Under the pieces are notes generated by a model. It saw only the letters and a list, made by a program, of their open reading frames with translations. It searched no databases and was not told where the DNA came from. From Hymenobacter swuensis DY53 (GTDB lineage Bacteria > Bacteroidota > Bacteroidia > Cytophagales > Hymenobacteraceae), in contig NZ_CP007145.1 in NCBI RefSeq assembly GCF_000576555.1, positions 3,742,501 to 3,806,500 of the forward strand: a DNA stretch of 64,000 nucleotides, in the 5' to 3' direction. This document shows positions 1-8,528 of this stretch, piece after piece. A program made the translations under genes and the position numbers. The stretch's first letter is position 1. Every line of letters starts with the position of its first letter.

Positions 1-139
1 TATTGATGTTGCCATCCACCACCAGAAAATGGGCATTGTCGGCATCAACTTTCGGCTCGAACGGCTCAACGCAGGCCGTAAGCCCCAGCGCCATAACTCC
101 AAGACCCACATATGCCCAAAATTGTCTTGCGTATCGCAT
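1..139 (-). CDS. DUF4249-type lipoprotein, N-terminal fragment cut by window edge
   Basis: Only the first 46 codons lie in the window; the rest runs off the left edge. The protein starts with a short lipoprotein signal peptide ending in LGLTAC, so the Cys at about residue 23 should be lipidated. It continues VEPFEPKVDADNAHFLVVDG, which is the same opening as the neighbour at 218-1396 (IEPFEPEVEV, FLVVDG). The two are therefore paralogues in tandem on the same strand, 78 bp apart, probably one operon. DUF4249 proteins are Bacteroidota outer-membrane-associated lipoproteins, usually next to TonB-dependent receptors; their biochemical role is not known. The family call rests on the shared N-terminal motif. 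Confidence 0.8.
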   Translation of the reverse strand, partial: MRYARQFWAYVGLGVMALGLTACVEPFEPKVDADNAHFLVVDGNIN

Positions 140-217
140 CACCTTACTGAACTATAGAGAAACCCCACGGGCCGGGGATTCAAAATATATATCAATTCGA
201 TTATTAGATTCTTTGCA

Positions 218-1396
218 CTACCAGAAGCTGGGCTTCACGTTGGTACCCCGGCGGCGGCAGTCCACACAGTCGGCGGTGGAATACAGATAGAAATTGCGCG
301 GGCTGGTTGCAAAATGTAGAACATCAATAGGAAAAGGCAACCCACTATCAAAATAATCTAGCGCCTGGGCCTCGGTTGGAGGAGGAGGGGGCGGAGGTAA
401 TGGCGGGTTGGGCCGGGGAATAGTATCGGTCATACAGGTTTCGTAGCCCGTATCAAACACCCACGTCTGGGGTAGCTGCCGAGTACCTATGAAAATACGT
501 TTCTCCGTTACCGACTGTGCCCCTATAAACCCAATTACCTGCTCGCCGGCATCGACTACAGCGTGTACGTTGCCGGTAAGCTGCGTAGGCAGCGGGTCGA
601 ATAAGTTGCCCTGCGTTTCCGTGTTCTTGCGTAGCGCCTCCCAGTAGCTGTACTCTGAGCTGCTGAGCGCATACTGCCGCACCAGAATACTGTACCTGTA
701 GCGCAGCTTCACCGAAGTGGGAGGCAGTAGCGTGAGCGGTTGCTCCGATACTACGTCCTGCCCCAGCTTGCTGGTTGTTCCGAGCTTGATTGCCGTAGCC
801 TCCTCCGTTCCCCAGCAGTTATAGATATTTTCAGCCCTTGGGTAAAAGGCTCGGTTACGGTACTCTACAACCGATTTATAGGCGGAAGTAAATTCCCAGG
901 TTTCCGTATAATCCCAGCGGTAGAAACGGCTCTGCTGCGTGTCATCGTGCGCGTTTACGGCAATCTGTACCCCCCGGCTCCCCGCTTTCCAGGTCACCGA
1001 ATCAATGGGTGGTGTAGCTTTTAGCTCCGTGTAATCCGATACGTATTCCCGCTGTCCGGCAGTAGTAAAGTGCAGGCGTACGCGCGTGCCAGGCGGCAAT
1101 GCTACAGCCGCCGACACATAGGTTCCGGCTACTGTTTCCGGCAGCAAATACTGCTGGCCGCCTTCTTCCTCCATATACACGCGGGCCTTGCTCTCCACCT
1201 GCGCTTTTGCGCTGCTGCGCAAGGCCGTCGTGCGCGAAAGGCGAATAGTACTGCGTCCTGCGCCGTTGAGGCTGCCATCTACCACCAGAAAGCCTGCTTT
1301 ACTCACTTCCACTTCTGGCTCAAACGGCTCAATACAGCCGCTTAATACTAACAAAGCACCGAATACAAGCTTTAGTAATACTCCTTTTCTCAGCAT
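218..1396 (-). CDS. DUF4249 domain lipoprotein
   Basis: A 392-residue envelope lipoprotein. The N-terminus is MLRKGVLLKLVFGALLVLSGC, a signal peptide with lipobox LSGC. An in-frame TTG at 1411 exists, but AAGGAG lies 9 bp before the ATG at 1396, which makes that ATG the likely start. The body is beta-rich with the FLVVDG and RVYMEEEGG patterns typical of DUF4249. A run of seven prolines at about residues 335-345 precedes a C-terminal piece containing CVDC. The family is restricted to Bacteroidota and is thought to work with surface nutrient uptake complexes; no receptor gene is visible here. It lies upstream of a paralogue at the window edge. Confidence 0.85.
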   Translation of the reverse strand: MLRKGVLLKLVFGALLVLSGCIEPFEPEVEVSKAGFLVVDGSLNGAGRSTIRLSRTTALRSSAKAQVESKARVYMEEEGGQQYLLPETVAGTYVSAAVALPPGTRVRLHFTTAGQREYVSDYTELKATPPIDSVTWKAGSRGVQIAVNAHDDTQQSRFYRWDYTETWEFTSAYKSVVEYRNRAFYPRAENIYNCWGTEEATAIKLGTTSKLGQDVVSEQPLTLLPPTSVKLRYRYSILVRQYALSSSEYSYWEALRKNTETQGNLFDPLPTQLTGNVHAVVDAGEQVIGFIGAQSVTEKRIFIGTRQLPQTWVFDTGYETCMTDTIPRPNPPLPPPPPPPTEAQALDYFDSGLPFPIDVLHFATSPRNFYLYSTADCVDCRRRGTNVKPSFW

Positions 1397-1647
1397 AAAG
1401 AACTCCTTCAAACCAGCTTAGAAGATGGGAAGATAAGACCGCAGAAACAGAATTCCGTGAAAACCGCCGCCTTTGTTCAATGGGCTCTACACTGGCCTCT
1501 TATAGCTGCTACTTGCGGCCTGGCGTCTTGGGCCCCATGTAAGAAACTAGTACGCCAAAATCCGTTGCCGCGCAACCTTTCCCGGCCGCTGATTCGTGGG
1601 TAACTTTACTGTACGCTTCGCGCCCTAACGGCCGGAGTTGCTTGCCC

Positions 1648-4600
1648 ATGCCCGTTTTCTCGCACCTTCACTCGCACACCCAATATTCCCTGCTCGATGG
1701 TCAGGCCAGCATTTCGGCCCTGATGAAGAAAGCCCAGGCCGACGGTATGCCGGCCGTGGCCCTCACCGACCACGGCAACATGTTCGGGGCTTTCAACTTC
1801 GTGGCCGAGGCCAACAAGTACAACGTGAAGCCAATTGTGGGCTGCGAGTTCTACATGGTGGAGGACCGCCACAAGAAGGCCTTCAGCCGCGAAAAGGGCG
1901 AGCGGGACAAGCGCTACCACCAGCTGCTGCTGGCCAAAGACCAGGCCGGCTACCACAACTTGAGCAAGCTCTGCTCCATGAGCTTCATCGAAGGCGTGTA
2001 CAGCAAGTTTCCGCGCATCGACAAGGAGCTGCTGCTCAAGTACCACGAGGGCCTGATTGCTACCAGTTGCTGCATCGGCGCGGAGATTCCGCAGGCCATT
2101 CTGTTCCAGAGCGAGGCCAAAGCTGAGGAGCTGCTCAAGTGGTGGCTCGACGTGTTCGAGGACGACTATTACATCGAGATTCAGCGCCACGGCCTGATGA
2201 ACTTCGACGGCACCGGCAAAAGCCAGGAAGACGTGAACCAGGTGCTGTTGGGCCTGGCGAAGAAGTACAACGTCAAGGTTATCTGCACCAACGACTCGCA
2301 CTATGTGGAGCAGACCGACTTTGCGCCCCACGATATTCTGCTGTGCGTGAATACCGGCGAGGAGCACAGCATCCCCGTTGGCGACTTCCAGACCCAGTAT
2401 TTCCGCCTGATTTCCCAGGACAACAAAGTTCACTACGACCACCTCGACAACTTGCGCCACCTTTCCGGGCAAGATGCCACCATACGCCGCCAGCTCCAGC
2501 GGATTGATGAGGAAGCACAGAGCCCCAAGCCCCGGGCGCGGTTCGGTTTCGCCAACGACCAGTTCTATTTCAAGAACCAGGCGGAGATGAACGCGCTGTT
2601 CAGTGACGTGCCGGAAAGTGTGGATAACACCAACGAAATCGTGGATAAAATCACGCCGCCCGTGCTGCAGCGTGACATTCTGCTCCCCAATTTCCCGCTG
2701 CCCCCCGAGCACCCCACCGCCGACGCCTTCCTGCGTCACCTCACCTACAAAGGCGCGTTCGAAGGCCCCAAACGCCGCTACTCTGAGCGCACCCCCGAGA
2801 TTGAGGAGCGCCTCGACTACGAGCTGCGCGTGATTGAGACGATGGGCTTTGCCGGCTACTTCCTCATCACCCAGGACTTCATCAACCACGGCCGCAACAA
2901 TGGCGTGGCCATTGGGCCGGGCCGGGGCTCGGCGGCGGGCTCGGCGGTGGCCTACTGCGTCGGCATCACCAACATCGACCCAATCAAGTACTCGCTGCTG
3001 TTCGAGCGGTTCCTGAACCCGGAGCGCGTGTCCATGCCCGATATTGACATCGACTTCGACGACGTGAACCGCCAGCGCGTGATTGACTACGTGGTGGACA
3101 AGTACGGCAAAACCCAGGTGGCCCAGATCATTACCTTCGGTACGATGGCCGCTAAATCGTCGATTAAGGACGTTTCGCGGGCTATGGAGCTGCCGCTGCC
3201 GGTGGCTAATGACTTAGTGAAGATGGTGCCCGACCAAGTGGGCACCACGCTGGCCAAGGCCTTTGCCGAAAATCCTGAGCTGGACTACATCCTACGCGAC
3301 GAGGCGCCTGACAACTTGCGCGGCCAGATTCTGCGCCTGGCCCACAAGCTGGAAGGCTCGGTGCGCAACACCGGCATCCACGCCGCCGGCGTCATCATTG
3401 CCCCCGACGACATCACAAAGTACATTCCCGTCTCCACGTCCAAGGACTCGGACCTGCTCATCACGCAGTTCGACGGCAAGGTGATTGAGAGTGCCGGGAT
3501 GCTGAAGATGGACTTTCTGGGCCTCAAAACCCTGACCATCATCGTCGATGCCATCAACCTGATTGAGCGCAACCACGGCGTCAAAATCGACATCGACGAA
3601 ATCCCGATTGACGACCAGAAGACCTACGAGCTCTACCAGCGCGGCGACACCATCGGCACGTTCCAGTTCGAGTCCGAAGGCATGCGCATGTACCTCAAGG
3701 ACCTCAAGCCCACCAACATCGAGGACCTGATTGCCATGAATGCCCTGTACCGGCCCGGCCCGATGCAGTTCATCCCGAACTTCATCAACCGCAAGCACGG
3801 CCGCGAGACGGTGGACTACCCGCACGAGTTGCTGGAGCCCATTCTAAACTACTCCCAGGGCATTATGGTGTACCAGGAGCAAATCATGCAGACGGCCCAG
3901 ATTCTGGCCGGCTACTCCCTCGGCGGCGCCGACTTGCTGCGCCGCGCCATGGGTAAGAAGGACATGAAGAAGATGGCCCTGGAGCGGGAAAAGTTCTGCG
4001 CGGGCGCCGAGAAGCTGCACGGCATCAAGGCCAAGAAGGCCAACGAGGTGTTTGACGTGATGGAGAAGTTTGCGGCCTACGGCTTCAACCGCTCCCACTC
4101 CGCGGCCTACTCGGTGGTGGCCTACCAGACCGGCTACCTCAAGGCCCACTACCCCGCCGAGTACATGGCCGCCGTGCTCACCAACAACATGGGCGACATC
4201 AAGAAGGTGACCTTCTTCATCGAGGAAGCCCGCAAGCAGGGCGTGGCCGTGCTCGGCCCCGACGTGAACGAATCCATCCTGAAGTTCAACGTAAACGCCC
4301 AGGGCCAGATCCGCTTCGGCATGGCCGCCATGAAGGGCTCGGGCGAGGCCGCCGTGGAGGAAATCGTGCAGGAGCGCGACAAAAACGGCCATTATGCCGA
4401 CATCTTCGACTTTGCGCGCCGCGTAAACCTGCGGGCCGTGAACAAGAAAACCTTCGAGAGCATGGCCCAGGCCGGCGCCTTCGACTCGTTTGACCGCTAC
4501 CACCGCCGTCAGTTCCTAGAAGCCCCCACCGGCGACCAGAACCTCATCGAGAAGGCCATGAAAGTCGGTCAGCAGCACCAGGCGGCCAAGGAATCAGCCC

Positions 4601-5331
4601 AGCAAAGCCTGTTTGGCGGCGGGGGCGGCGAAATGGCCATCCCGATGCCCAAAATCCAGGACCTGGAGCCCTGGAGTCCCACCGAGAAGCTGCGCCGCGA
4701 AAAGGAAATCGTGGGCTTCTACCTCTCGGGTCACCCCTTGGACGACTTCAAGCTCGAAATCGACTCCTACTGCACCTGCGGCCTCGACAAGATTGAGAGC
4801 TACAAAAACCGCGACGTGACGGTGGCTGGCCTGATTTCCAACGTGCAGTTCAAGACCACCAAAACCGGCCAGCCTTTCGTGAGCTTCAACGTGGAGGACT
4901 ACGAAAGCAGCCTCAACCTAGCCCTGTTCCGCGACGACTACTCCAAGTTCTCGGCCCTTATCAACCCGCGCAACTACGACAAGGAGCAGGTGCCGCCCAT
5001 GTTCATCCGCGGCAAATACGCCCAGCGCTTCCGCGACTCCGACCAGTTCGAGTTCAAGATCATGACCATGGAGCCGCTGTTCAACGTGGCTGAGAAGCTC
5101 GCCAACGGCGTGCGCGTGCAGTTGGATCTGCGCACCATCACCGAGCCCTTCATGGACCGCTTCATGGAAGCCGTGGAAGGCTGTTCAGGTTCCAAAAAGC
5201 TCGAAATCAAGTTCGCCGAGCCCCACGAGCACCTGGCCGTCGACACCTATTCCCGCCGCTACCGCATCGAGCCCAAAGAGTTCATCCGCAAAATGCGCGA
5301 AATGGAAATCGACGCCTGCCAGCTGATTTAG
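1648..5331 (+). CDS. dnaE: DNA polymerase III alpha subunit
   Basis: The catalytic subunit of the replicative DNA polymerase, about 1227 residues, normal for Bacteroidota DnaE. An N-terminal PHP domain begins FSHLHSHTQYSLLDG, with its metal-binding histidines intact. The polymerase palm has the PDIDIDF signature near residue 464, supplying catalytic aspartates, and the fingers follow. QQSLFG near residue 984 fits a beta-clamp binding motif. An OB fold (VTVAGLISNVQFKTTKTGQP) leads to the C-terminal domain. A TTG at 1642 is in frame, but the ATG at 1648 gives the conserved start. The last 37 codons occur again, diverged, at 7013-7125. Confidence 0.98.
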   Translation: MPVFSHLHSHTQYSLLDGQASISALMKKAQADGMPAVALTDHGNMFGAFNFVAEANKYNVKPIVGCEFYMVEDRHKKAFSREKGERDKRYHQLLLAKDQAGYHNLSKLCSMSFIEGVYSKFPRIDKELLLKYHEGLIATSCCIGAEIPQAILFQSEAKAEELLKWWLDVFEDDYYIEIQRHGLMNFDGTGKSQEDVNQVLLGLAKKYNVKVICTNDSHYVEQTDFAPHDILLCVNTGEEHSIPVGDFQTQYFRLISQDNKVHYDHLDNLRHLSGQDATIRRQLQRIDEEAQSPKPRARFGFANDQFYFKNQAEMNALFSDVPESVDNTNEIVDKITPPVLQRDILLPNFPLPPEHPTADAFLRHLTYKGAFEGPKRRYSERTPEIEERLDYELRVIETMGFAGYFLITQDFINHGRNNGVAIGPGRGSAAGSAVAYCVGITNIDPIKYSLLFERFLNPERVSMPDIDIDFDDVNRQRVIDYVVDKYGKTQVAQIITFGTMAAKSSIKDVSRAMELPLPVANDLVKMVPDQVGTTLAKAFAENPELDYILRDEAPDNLRGQILRLAHKLEGSVRNTGIHAAGVIIAPDDITKYIPVSTSKDSDLLITQFDGKVIESAGMLKMDFLGLKTLTIIVDAINLIERNHGVKIDIDEIPIDDQKTYELYQRGDTIGTFQFESEGMRMYLKDLKPTNIEDLIAMNALYRPGPMQFIPNFINRKHGRETVDYPHELLEPILNYSQGIMVYQEQIMQTAQILAGYSLGGADLLRRAMGKKDMKKMALEREKFCAGAEKLHGIKAKKANEVFDVMEKFAAYGFNRSHSAAYSVVAYQTGYLKAHYPAEYMAAVLTNNMGDIKKVTFFIEEARKQGVAVLGPDVNESILKFNVNAQGQIRFGMAAMKGSGEAAVEEIVQERDKNGHYADIFDFARRVNLRAVNKKTFESMAQAGAFDSFDRYHRRQFLEAPTGDQNLIEKAMKVGQQHQAAKESAQQSLFGGGGGEMAIPMPKIQDLEPWSPTEKLRREKEIVGFYLSGHPLDDFKLEIDSYCTCGLDKIESYKNRDVTVAGLISNVQFKTTKTGQPFVSFNVEDYESSLNLALFRDDYSKFSALINPRNYDKEQVPPMFIRGKYAQRFRDSDQFEFKIMTMEPLFNVAEKLANGVRVQLDLRTITEPFMDRFMEAVEGCSGSKKLEIKFAEPHEHLAVDTYSRRYRIEPKEFIRKMREMEIDACQLI

Positions 5332-5362
5332 GCTGCTTCTTCGCTGATTAATTCGACTTTTA

Positions 5363-5397
5363 CCGCCGCCGCGCCTTTCCCGGGTCGCGGCGGTTTT
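5363..5397 (+). terminator. Rho-independent terminator after dnaE
   Basis: CCGCCGCG (5366-5373) pairs with CGCGGCGG (5386-5393) and is followed by TTTTA. It lies 35 bp past the dnaE stop, so it should end dnaE transcription before the next gene. Confidence 0.75.
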
Positions 5398-5423
5398 ATG
5401 AACTCTCTAGTAGGTGTGTTGAA

Positions 5424-6905
5424 ATGTTGTTATCCGTGAGCCGTAGCCTTATTCTACTAAGTCTCCTGTTAGGCTTGCTGTCCTTGTCCCGGGTCCAAGC
5501 ACAGCAGTACTACCTCGACCTGAGCCACCAGTCGCTCAGCCTGCCTTCCCGAACTGTATCCGTGACGCAGGTGGTAGATGGGCGGCCGGGTAAACCCGTC
5601 ATTGGGCTGGTGTATCGGGGCCTCGCTAACCAGCAGGCAGCCGTGCTTTTCCGACGGGGCCTGGAAGCGGAGCTAACTGATTTTCTGCGCCAGCAACTGC
5701 CCGCCCGGCCCGAAGACCATACCGTGGTACTGTGCCTGCGCCAGCTCCGGGTGGGCGAGCAGATGGCCGGCATCACGGAAAAAGCCAGCGCCGACCTGGC
5801 CGCCGACGTGTACGAACAACTACCCGACGGCTACCACTTCGTGCGCAGCGTGGCCGCCCATACCTCGACCCGCGCCCTCGAAACCACCTACCTGCACGCT
5901 GAGCACGTGGCCCAACTGCTGCAAAAGTGCCTAGAGCAACTCACTACTTATCACTGGCCCACTACGCCCGCCAGCCCCGCCCGTACCCTGGCCCAGATGC
6001 TCACCGATTCCCCCATGGCCATTCCTGCCGCCAACGCCGCCGCCGGGGTTACCCAAGCGGCCCGGCCGGCCATTCTGCAGGAAGCACCCCGGCCGGGCGT
6101 GTACTACTCGTTCGGGCAGTTTCTGGCCAACACTCCCGCGTCCGGTCTGCGGGCCATGGCCGACACCGTTTCCTTCGGCTTCGGAGCCCCGCTGGCCCGG
6201 CGGCTCTGGCGCGGGGTGCCTCGGCTGCGGGTGCGTATCCTAAATGAAAAAAACCAGTTCCAATCGGCCAAGGAAGTCTGGGGTTTCTCGAATGGTCGCC
6301 AGCTATTCGTGCAGCACGAGAAAGAGTTTTTTCTCCTGCACCGCTACCACGACTTTTTCACCTTCGTGGGTGAAACTCCGCCCGATGTTGCCTACATGCA
6401 GTCCCGGGCCCAGAGCAGCGCGGCTGTGATGGGTGGCGTAATGGGCGCCATGATTGCCAACAACGCCAATAATGCCAACGACCATACGGCCGAGCCGATG
6501 GGCTACTCCGTTGATATGCACACGGGCCAGGCTGGGCAGTTCCCAAACCCACTGCTACTGCCCCCGATCCGCAACGACACCGCTTACATCTACCTTTACC
6601 GTTACGCCGATACCGCTGCTACCCCCGTCTCGTTCTCCCTCGATGACCAACCTGCCGGCCAGCTAAAGCTTCGGGAGTACCTGGAAATTCCCTGGCCTTA
6701 TCCCGGCCGGATGCTGCGCCTGTGCCTGGATCTGCCTGGACTGCCCTGCCAGCTCATCATTCCCAATCCCGCTGGCCTCAACTACCTGCGTGTAACTACC
6801 CCCAGTTCCCCAACCGCACGGCCCATCTGCGAGTGGGTAAGCACTGCCCAGGGTGAGGCCGACCTCGATGAAATTGACCGCCAACGCGCCCAGGCGCCGC
6901 GCTAG
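5424..6905 (+). CDS. Secreted protein of unknown function
   Basis: A 493-residue protein I do not recognise. It starts with a clear signal peptide (hydrophobic LILLSLLLGLLSLSRVQAQ, cleavage after AQA), so it is exported. The middle contains a short Gly/Met/Ala-rich segment near residues 335-355 (VMGGVMGAMIANNANNAND). No enzyme motif is apparent. Its position is odd: it sits exactly between intact dnaE and a second copy of the dnaE 3' end at 7013-7125, so the gene may have arrived, or been bracketed, by a recombination event at the dnaE tail. Codon use is G+C-rich like its neighbours. Confidence 0.7.
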   Translation: MLLSVSRSLILLSLLLGLLSLSRVQAQQYYLDLSHQSLSLPSRTVSVTQVVDGRPGKPVIGLVYRGLANQQAAVLFRRGLEAELTDFLRQQLPARPEDHTVVLCLRQLRVGEQMAGITEKASADLAADVYEQLPDGYHFVRSVAAHTSTRALETTYLHAEHVAQLLQKCLEQLTTYHWPTTPASPARTLAQMLTDSPMAIPAANAAAGVTQAARPAILQEAPRPGVYYSFGQFLANTPASGLRAMADTVSFGFGAPLARRLWRGVPRLRVRILNEKNQFQSAKEVWGFSNGRQLFVQHEKEFFLLHRYHDFFTFVGETPPDVAYMQSRAQSSAAVMGGVMGAMIANNANNANDHTAEPMGYSVDMHTGQAGQFPNPLLLPPIRNDTAYIYLYRYADTAATPVSFSLDDQPAGQLKLREYLEIPWPYPGRMLRLCLDLPGLPCQLIIPNPAGLNYLRVTTPSSPTARPICEWVSTAQGEADLDEIDRQRAQAPR

Positions 6906-7012
6906 ACTATTCGTTTCGTTTCTGACCGGATTGTGATTTATGAGCAACTCCAGCAGCTCTGCTTGGCCTACGCATCAGAAACTGCCGTTCGACCCGTTAT
7001 GTGGCTTCCCTC

Positions 7013-7125
7013 GCGCCCACGAGCACCTGGCCGTGGACACCTACTCGCGCCGCTACCGCATCCAACCCCAGAAGTTCATCCGCAAGATGCGCGAAATGGA
7101 AATCGACGCCTGCCAGCTAATTTGA
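7013..7125 (+). pseudogene. Duplicated 3' end of dnaE (fragment)
   Basis: Codons 7015-7125 encode AHEHLAVDTYSRRYRI and then FIRKMREMEIDACQLI, matching the DnaE C-terminus encoded at 5221-5331. Over 36 aligned sense codons I count about five synonymous changes (GTC/GTG, TAT/TAC, TCC/TCG, AAA/AAG, CTG/CTA) and four replacements; the stop is TGA instead of TAG. Upstream of 7013 the homology ends abruptly, so this is a remnant and not a gene. The largely silent divergence suggests the copy diverged while part of a functional dnaE, not as a recent tandem duplication. Confidence 0.85.
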
Positions 7126-7142
7126 TTGATCCATACCACCAG

Positions 7143-7183
7143 CACGTCATTCTGAGCAGAGCGAGAAATCTCGCGTGCTGACG
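7143..7183 (+). repeat. Interspersed repeat, left copy
   Basis: The stretch contains CACGTCATTCTGAGCAGAGC followed by GAGAAATCTCGCGTGCTGACG. An inverted relative lies at 7778-7806 (CAAGCTCAGCATGACGTTC, complementary to the first half). Short elements of the form GTCATKCTGAGC are, to my knowledge, common between genes in Hymenobacter-like genomes. The pair flanks the gene at 7262-7765. Confidence 0.55.
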
Positions 7184-7261
7184 TTGTGATGGTAAGATTT
7201 GCTCTTGAGTCTTCGGATCAAGATCTGAGTAACATGCCCTATTATTATGGATATCTTAAAT

Positions 7262-7765
7262 ATGAAGAGGATTTTTGCTCTACTGTTTTGCTGTGCGTTG
7301 ACAAGTCACCTTTACGCACAGACATATCTAGCGAAAAACGCTATGCGTGCTCGAGAGATACCTGTGCCGAAGAATGTGGTCAAGAAATTCAAACGAACGT
7401 ATCCGAACGCTCACATTGATTCGTGTTATGTCTATGGCAATGTAGAAGCAAAAGAAGAAGATTACATGTTCTATTCTAGGCAACAGAACCGGGTACTTAA
7501 TGTGGCTTTTGACAGGCATTGCGCATTTACTGAATCTAAAACCGAAATCTCTATAGAAGAGCTTCCCATAGCATTGCAAAAAACAATTAGCCAAAACTCT
7601 TTCCACGCGGAAAGCATAGGTAAGGTCTTTAAGCTGGTTGGGAGCCGAAGAAAAAATGAAGTTGAATATTTGGTAGAATGCTTTACCAACTATCAGGGCA
7701 GTCAACTGAAGATACTTATGTATTTCAATGCAGCAGGTTTCGGAGCCAATCCAGGTTTCAGGTAG
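7262..7765 (+). CDS. Small secreted protein, PepSY-like
   Basis: A 167-residue exported protein beginning MKRIFALLFCCALTSHLYAQ; an ATG five codons earlier (7247) is less likely because it would lengthen the signal peptide. The mature part has the pattern VPKNVVKKFKRTYPNA, then about 55 residues later ELPIALQKTISQNSF, and EVEYLVECF near the end. This resembles the PepSY-like (DUF2874-type) secreted proteins of Bacteroidota, in which 'P..v...f...yP.a' repeats occur; the assignment is tentative. The gene is AT-richer than its surroundings and is flanked by an inverted pair of interspersed repeats, so it may be a recent arrival. Confidence 0.6.
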   Translation: MKRIFALLFCCALTSHLYAQTYLAKNAMRAREIPVPKNVVKKFKRTYPNAHIDSCYVYGNVEAKEEDYMFYSRQQNRVLNVAFDRHCAFTESKTEISIEELPIALQKTISQNSFHAESIGKVFKLVGSRRKNEVEYLVECFTNYQGSQLKILMYFNAAGFGANPGFR

Positions 7766-7777
7766 GCACTTGTGCGG

Positions 7778-7806
7778 TAGAGCTGCTTCGGCAAGCTCAG
7801 CATGAC
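7778..7806 (-). repeat. Interspersed repeat, right copy (inverted)
   Basis: The sequence TTCGGCAAGCTCAGCATGAC is the reverse complement of a GTCATGCTGAGCTTGCCGAA element and belongs to the same family as 7143-7183, in opposite orientation. It lies 12 bp past the stop of the 7262-7765 gene. Confidence 0.5.
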
Positions 7807-7840
7807 GTTCTTTTTTAGGGCGAATCAGTACCTCAAAAAT

Positions 7841-7866
7841 AAACTTTCAATTTTTATTGAAAGTTT
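7841..7866. promoter_or_regulatory. Palindromic operator before the GbsR-type gene
   Basis: AAACTTTCAAT-TTTT-ATTGAAAGTTT is a perfect inverted repeat with 11-bp arms, ending 24 bp before the regulator start. A -7-like box TACATTTG (7879-7886) follows, with TTG at 7858-7860 inside the right arm as a possible -33 element, so a bound repressor would cover the promoter. A close relative lies at 8443-8465, before the epimerase gene. Confidence 0.75.
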
Positions 7867-7890
7867 AAAATACTCCGTTACATTTGAACC

Positions 7891-8412
7891 ATGCAACTCG
7901 ACGAAGCCAAGCGCAGATTCATTGAAGGCTGGGGCACCCTGGGCTCGGCCTGGGGCGTGAGCCGCACAATGGCGCAGGTGCACGCGCTGCTGCTGGTGTC
8001 GCCGGGGGCGCTGAGCACCGAGGACATCATGGAGCAACTGCAGATTTCGCGGGGCAACGTGAACCTGAACGTGCGCGCCCTCATGGACTGGGGCATCGTG
8101 CGCAAGGAGCTGCGGCCCGGCGAGCGGCGCGAGTTCTTCTCGGGCGAAAAGGACATTCACCGTGTGGCTACCCTGATTCTGCAGGAGCGCCGCAAACGCG
8201 AGTTGCAGCCCATCATGCGTGTATTAGGCGAAATCAGCGAAGTAGAGCCATCCCCCACTGCCACGCCCGAAGAAACCGCCGCCTTCACCCAGATGATTGG
8301 CAGCATCCAGAGCTTCGCTTCCTTTGCTGACCGCGCCGCCTCCACGCTCATCAAAGCCGATGAGAACTGGTTTCTGAGCACGTTTATGAAGCTGATGCGG
8401 CCTGGGCCTTAG
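7891..8412 (+). CDS. GbsR/MarR-type transcriptional regulator
   Basis: A 173-residue winged-helix regulator. The N-terminus (EAKRRFIEGWGTLGSAWGV, then SRTMAQVHALLLVSPGALS) is the hallmark of the GbsR branch of the MarR superfamily. The recognition region is EDIMEQLQISRGNVNLNVRA, followed by the wing VRKELRPGERREFFSG. It is first in a likely operon with a TIGR01777 epimerase and a small membrane protein. A perfect palindrome overlaps its promoter and a near copy precedes the epimerase, so it probably represses itself and the operon. The -7 box ends 4 bp before the ATG, so the main transcript could be leaderless. The ligand is unknown. Confidence 0.9.
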   Translation: MQLDEAKRRFIEGWGTLGSAWGVSRTMAQVHALLLVSPGALSTEDIMEQLQISRGNVNLNVRALMDWGIVRKELRPGERREFFSGEKDIHRVATLILQERRKRELQPIMRVLGEISEVEPSPTATPEETAAFTQMIGSIQSFASFADRAASTLIKADENWFLSTFMKLMRPGP

Positions 8413-8442
8413 CACCTCGACAGGCCTTTTTTTGCCTTGCAT

Positions 8443-8465
8443 ATTTCAATAATTACTGAAAGTTT
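8443..8465. promoter_or_regulatory. Second operator, before the epimerase gene
   Basis: ATTTCAATAATTACTGAAAGTTT has the core TTTCAAT-AATT-ACTGAAA with one mismatch between the arms. It matches the 7841-7866 palindrome, including the trailing GTTTA-AATAC. It lies about 65 bp before the epimerase start, giving the regulator a second point of control. Confidence 0.65.
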
Positions 8466-8528
8466 AGAATACACAATTTCTTATTCACAGGCGAAGTCCC
8501 TCTCTTCTTCCCTCTTTCACCATATTGT

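Noticed and set aside
1606-2889. Long minus-strand reading frame (427 codons) opposite dnaE
   Set aside because: It lies wholly antisense to a confirmed gene, is rich in Val/Leu/Ala/Gly as expected from reversed G+C-rich codons, and has no recognisable domain.
6940-7125. Short independent gene of 61 codons ending in the dnaE-like tail
   Set aside because: Only the dnaE-derived part is conserved; the first 24 codons look random, so it is called a fragment.
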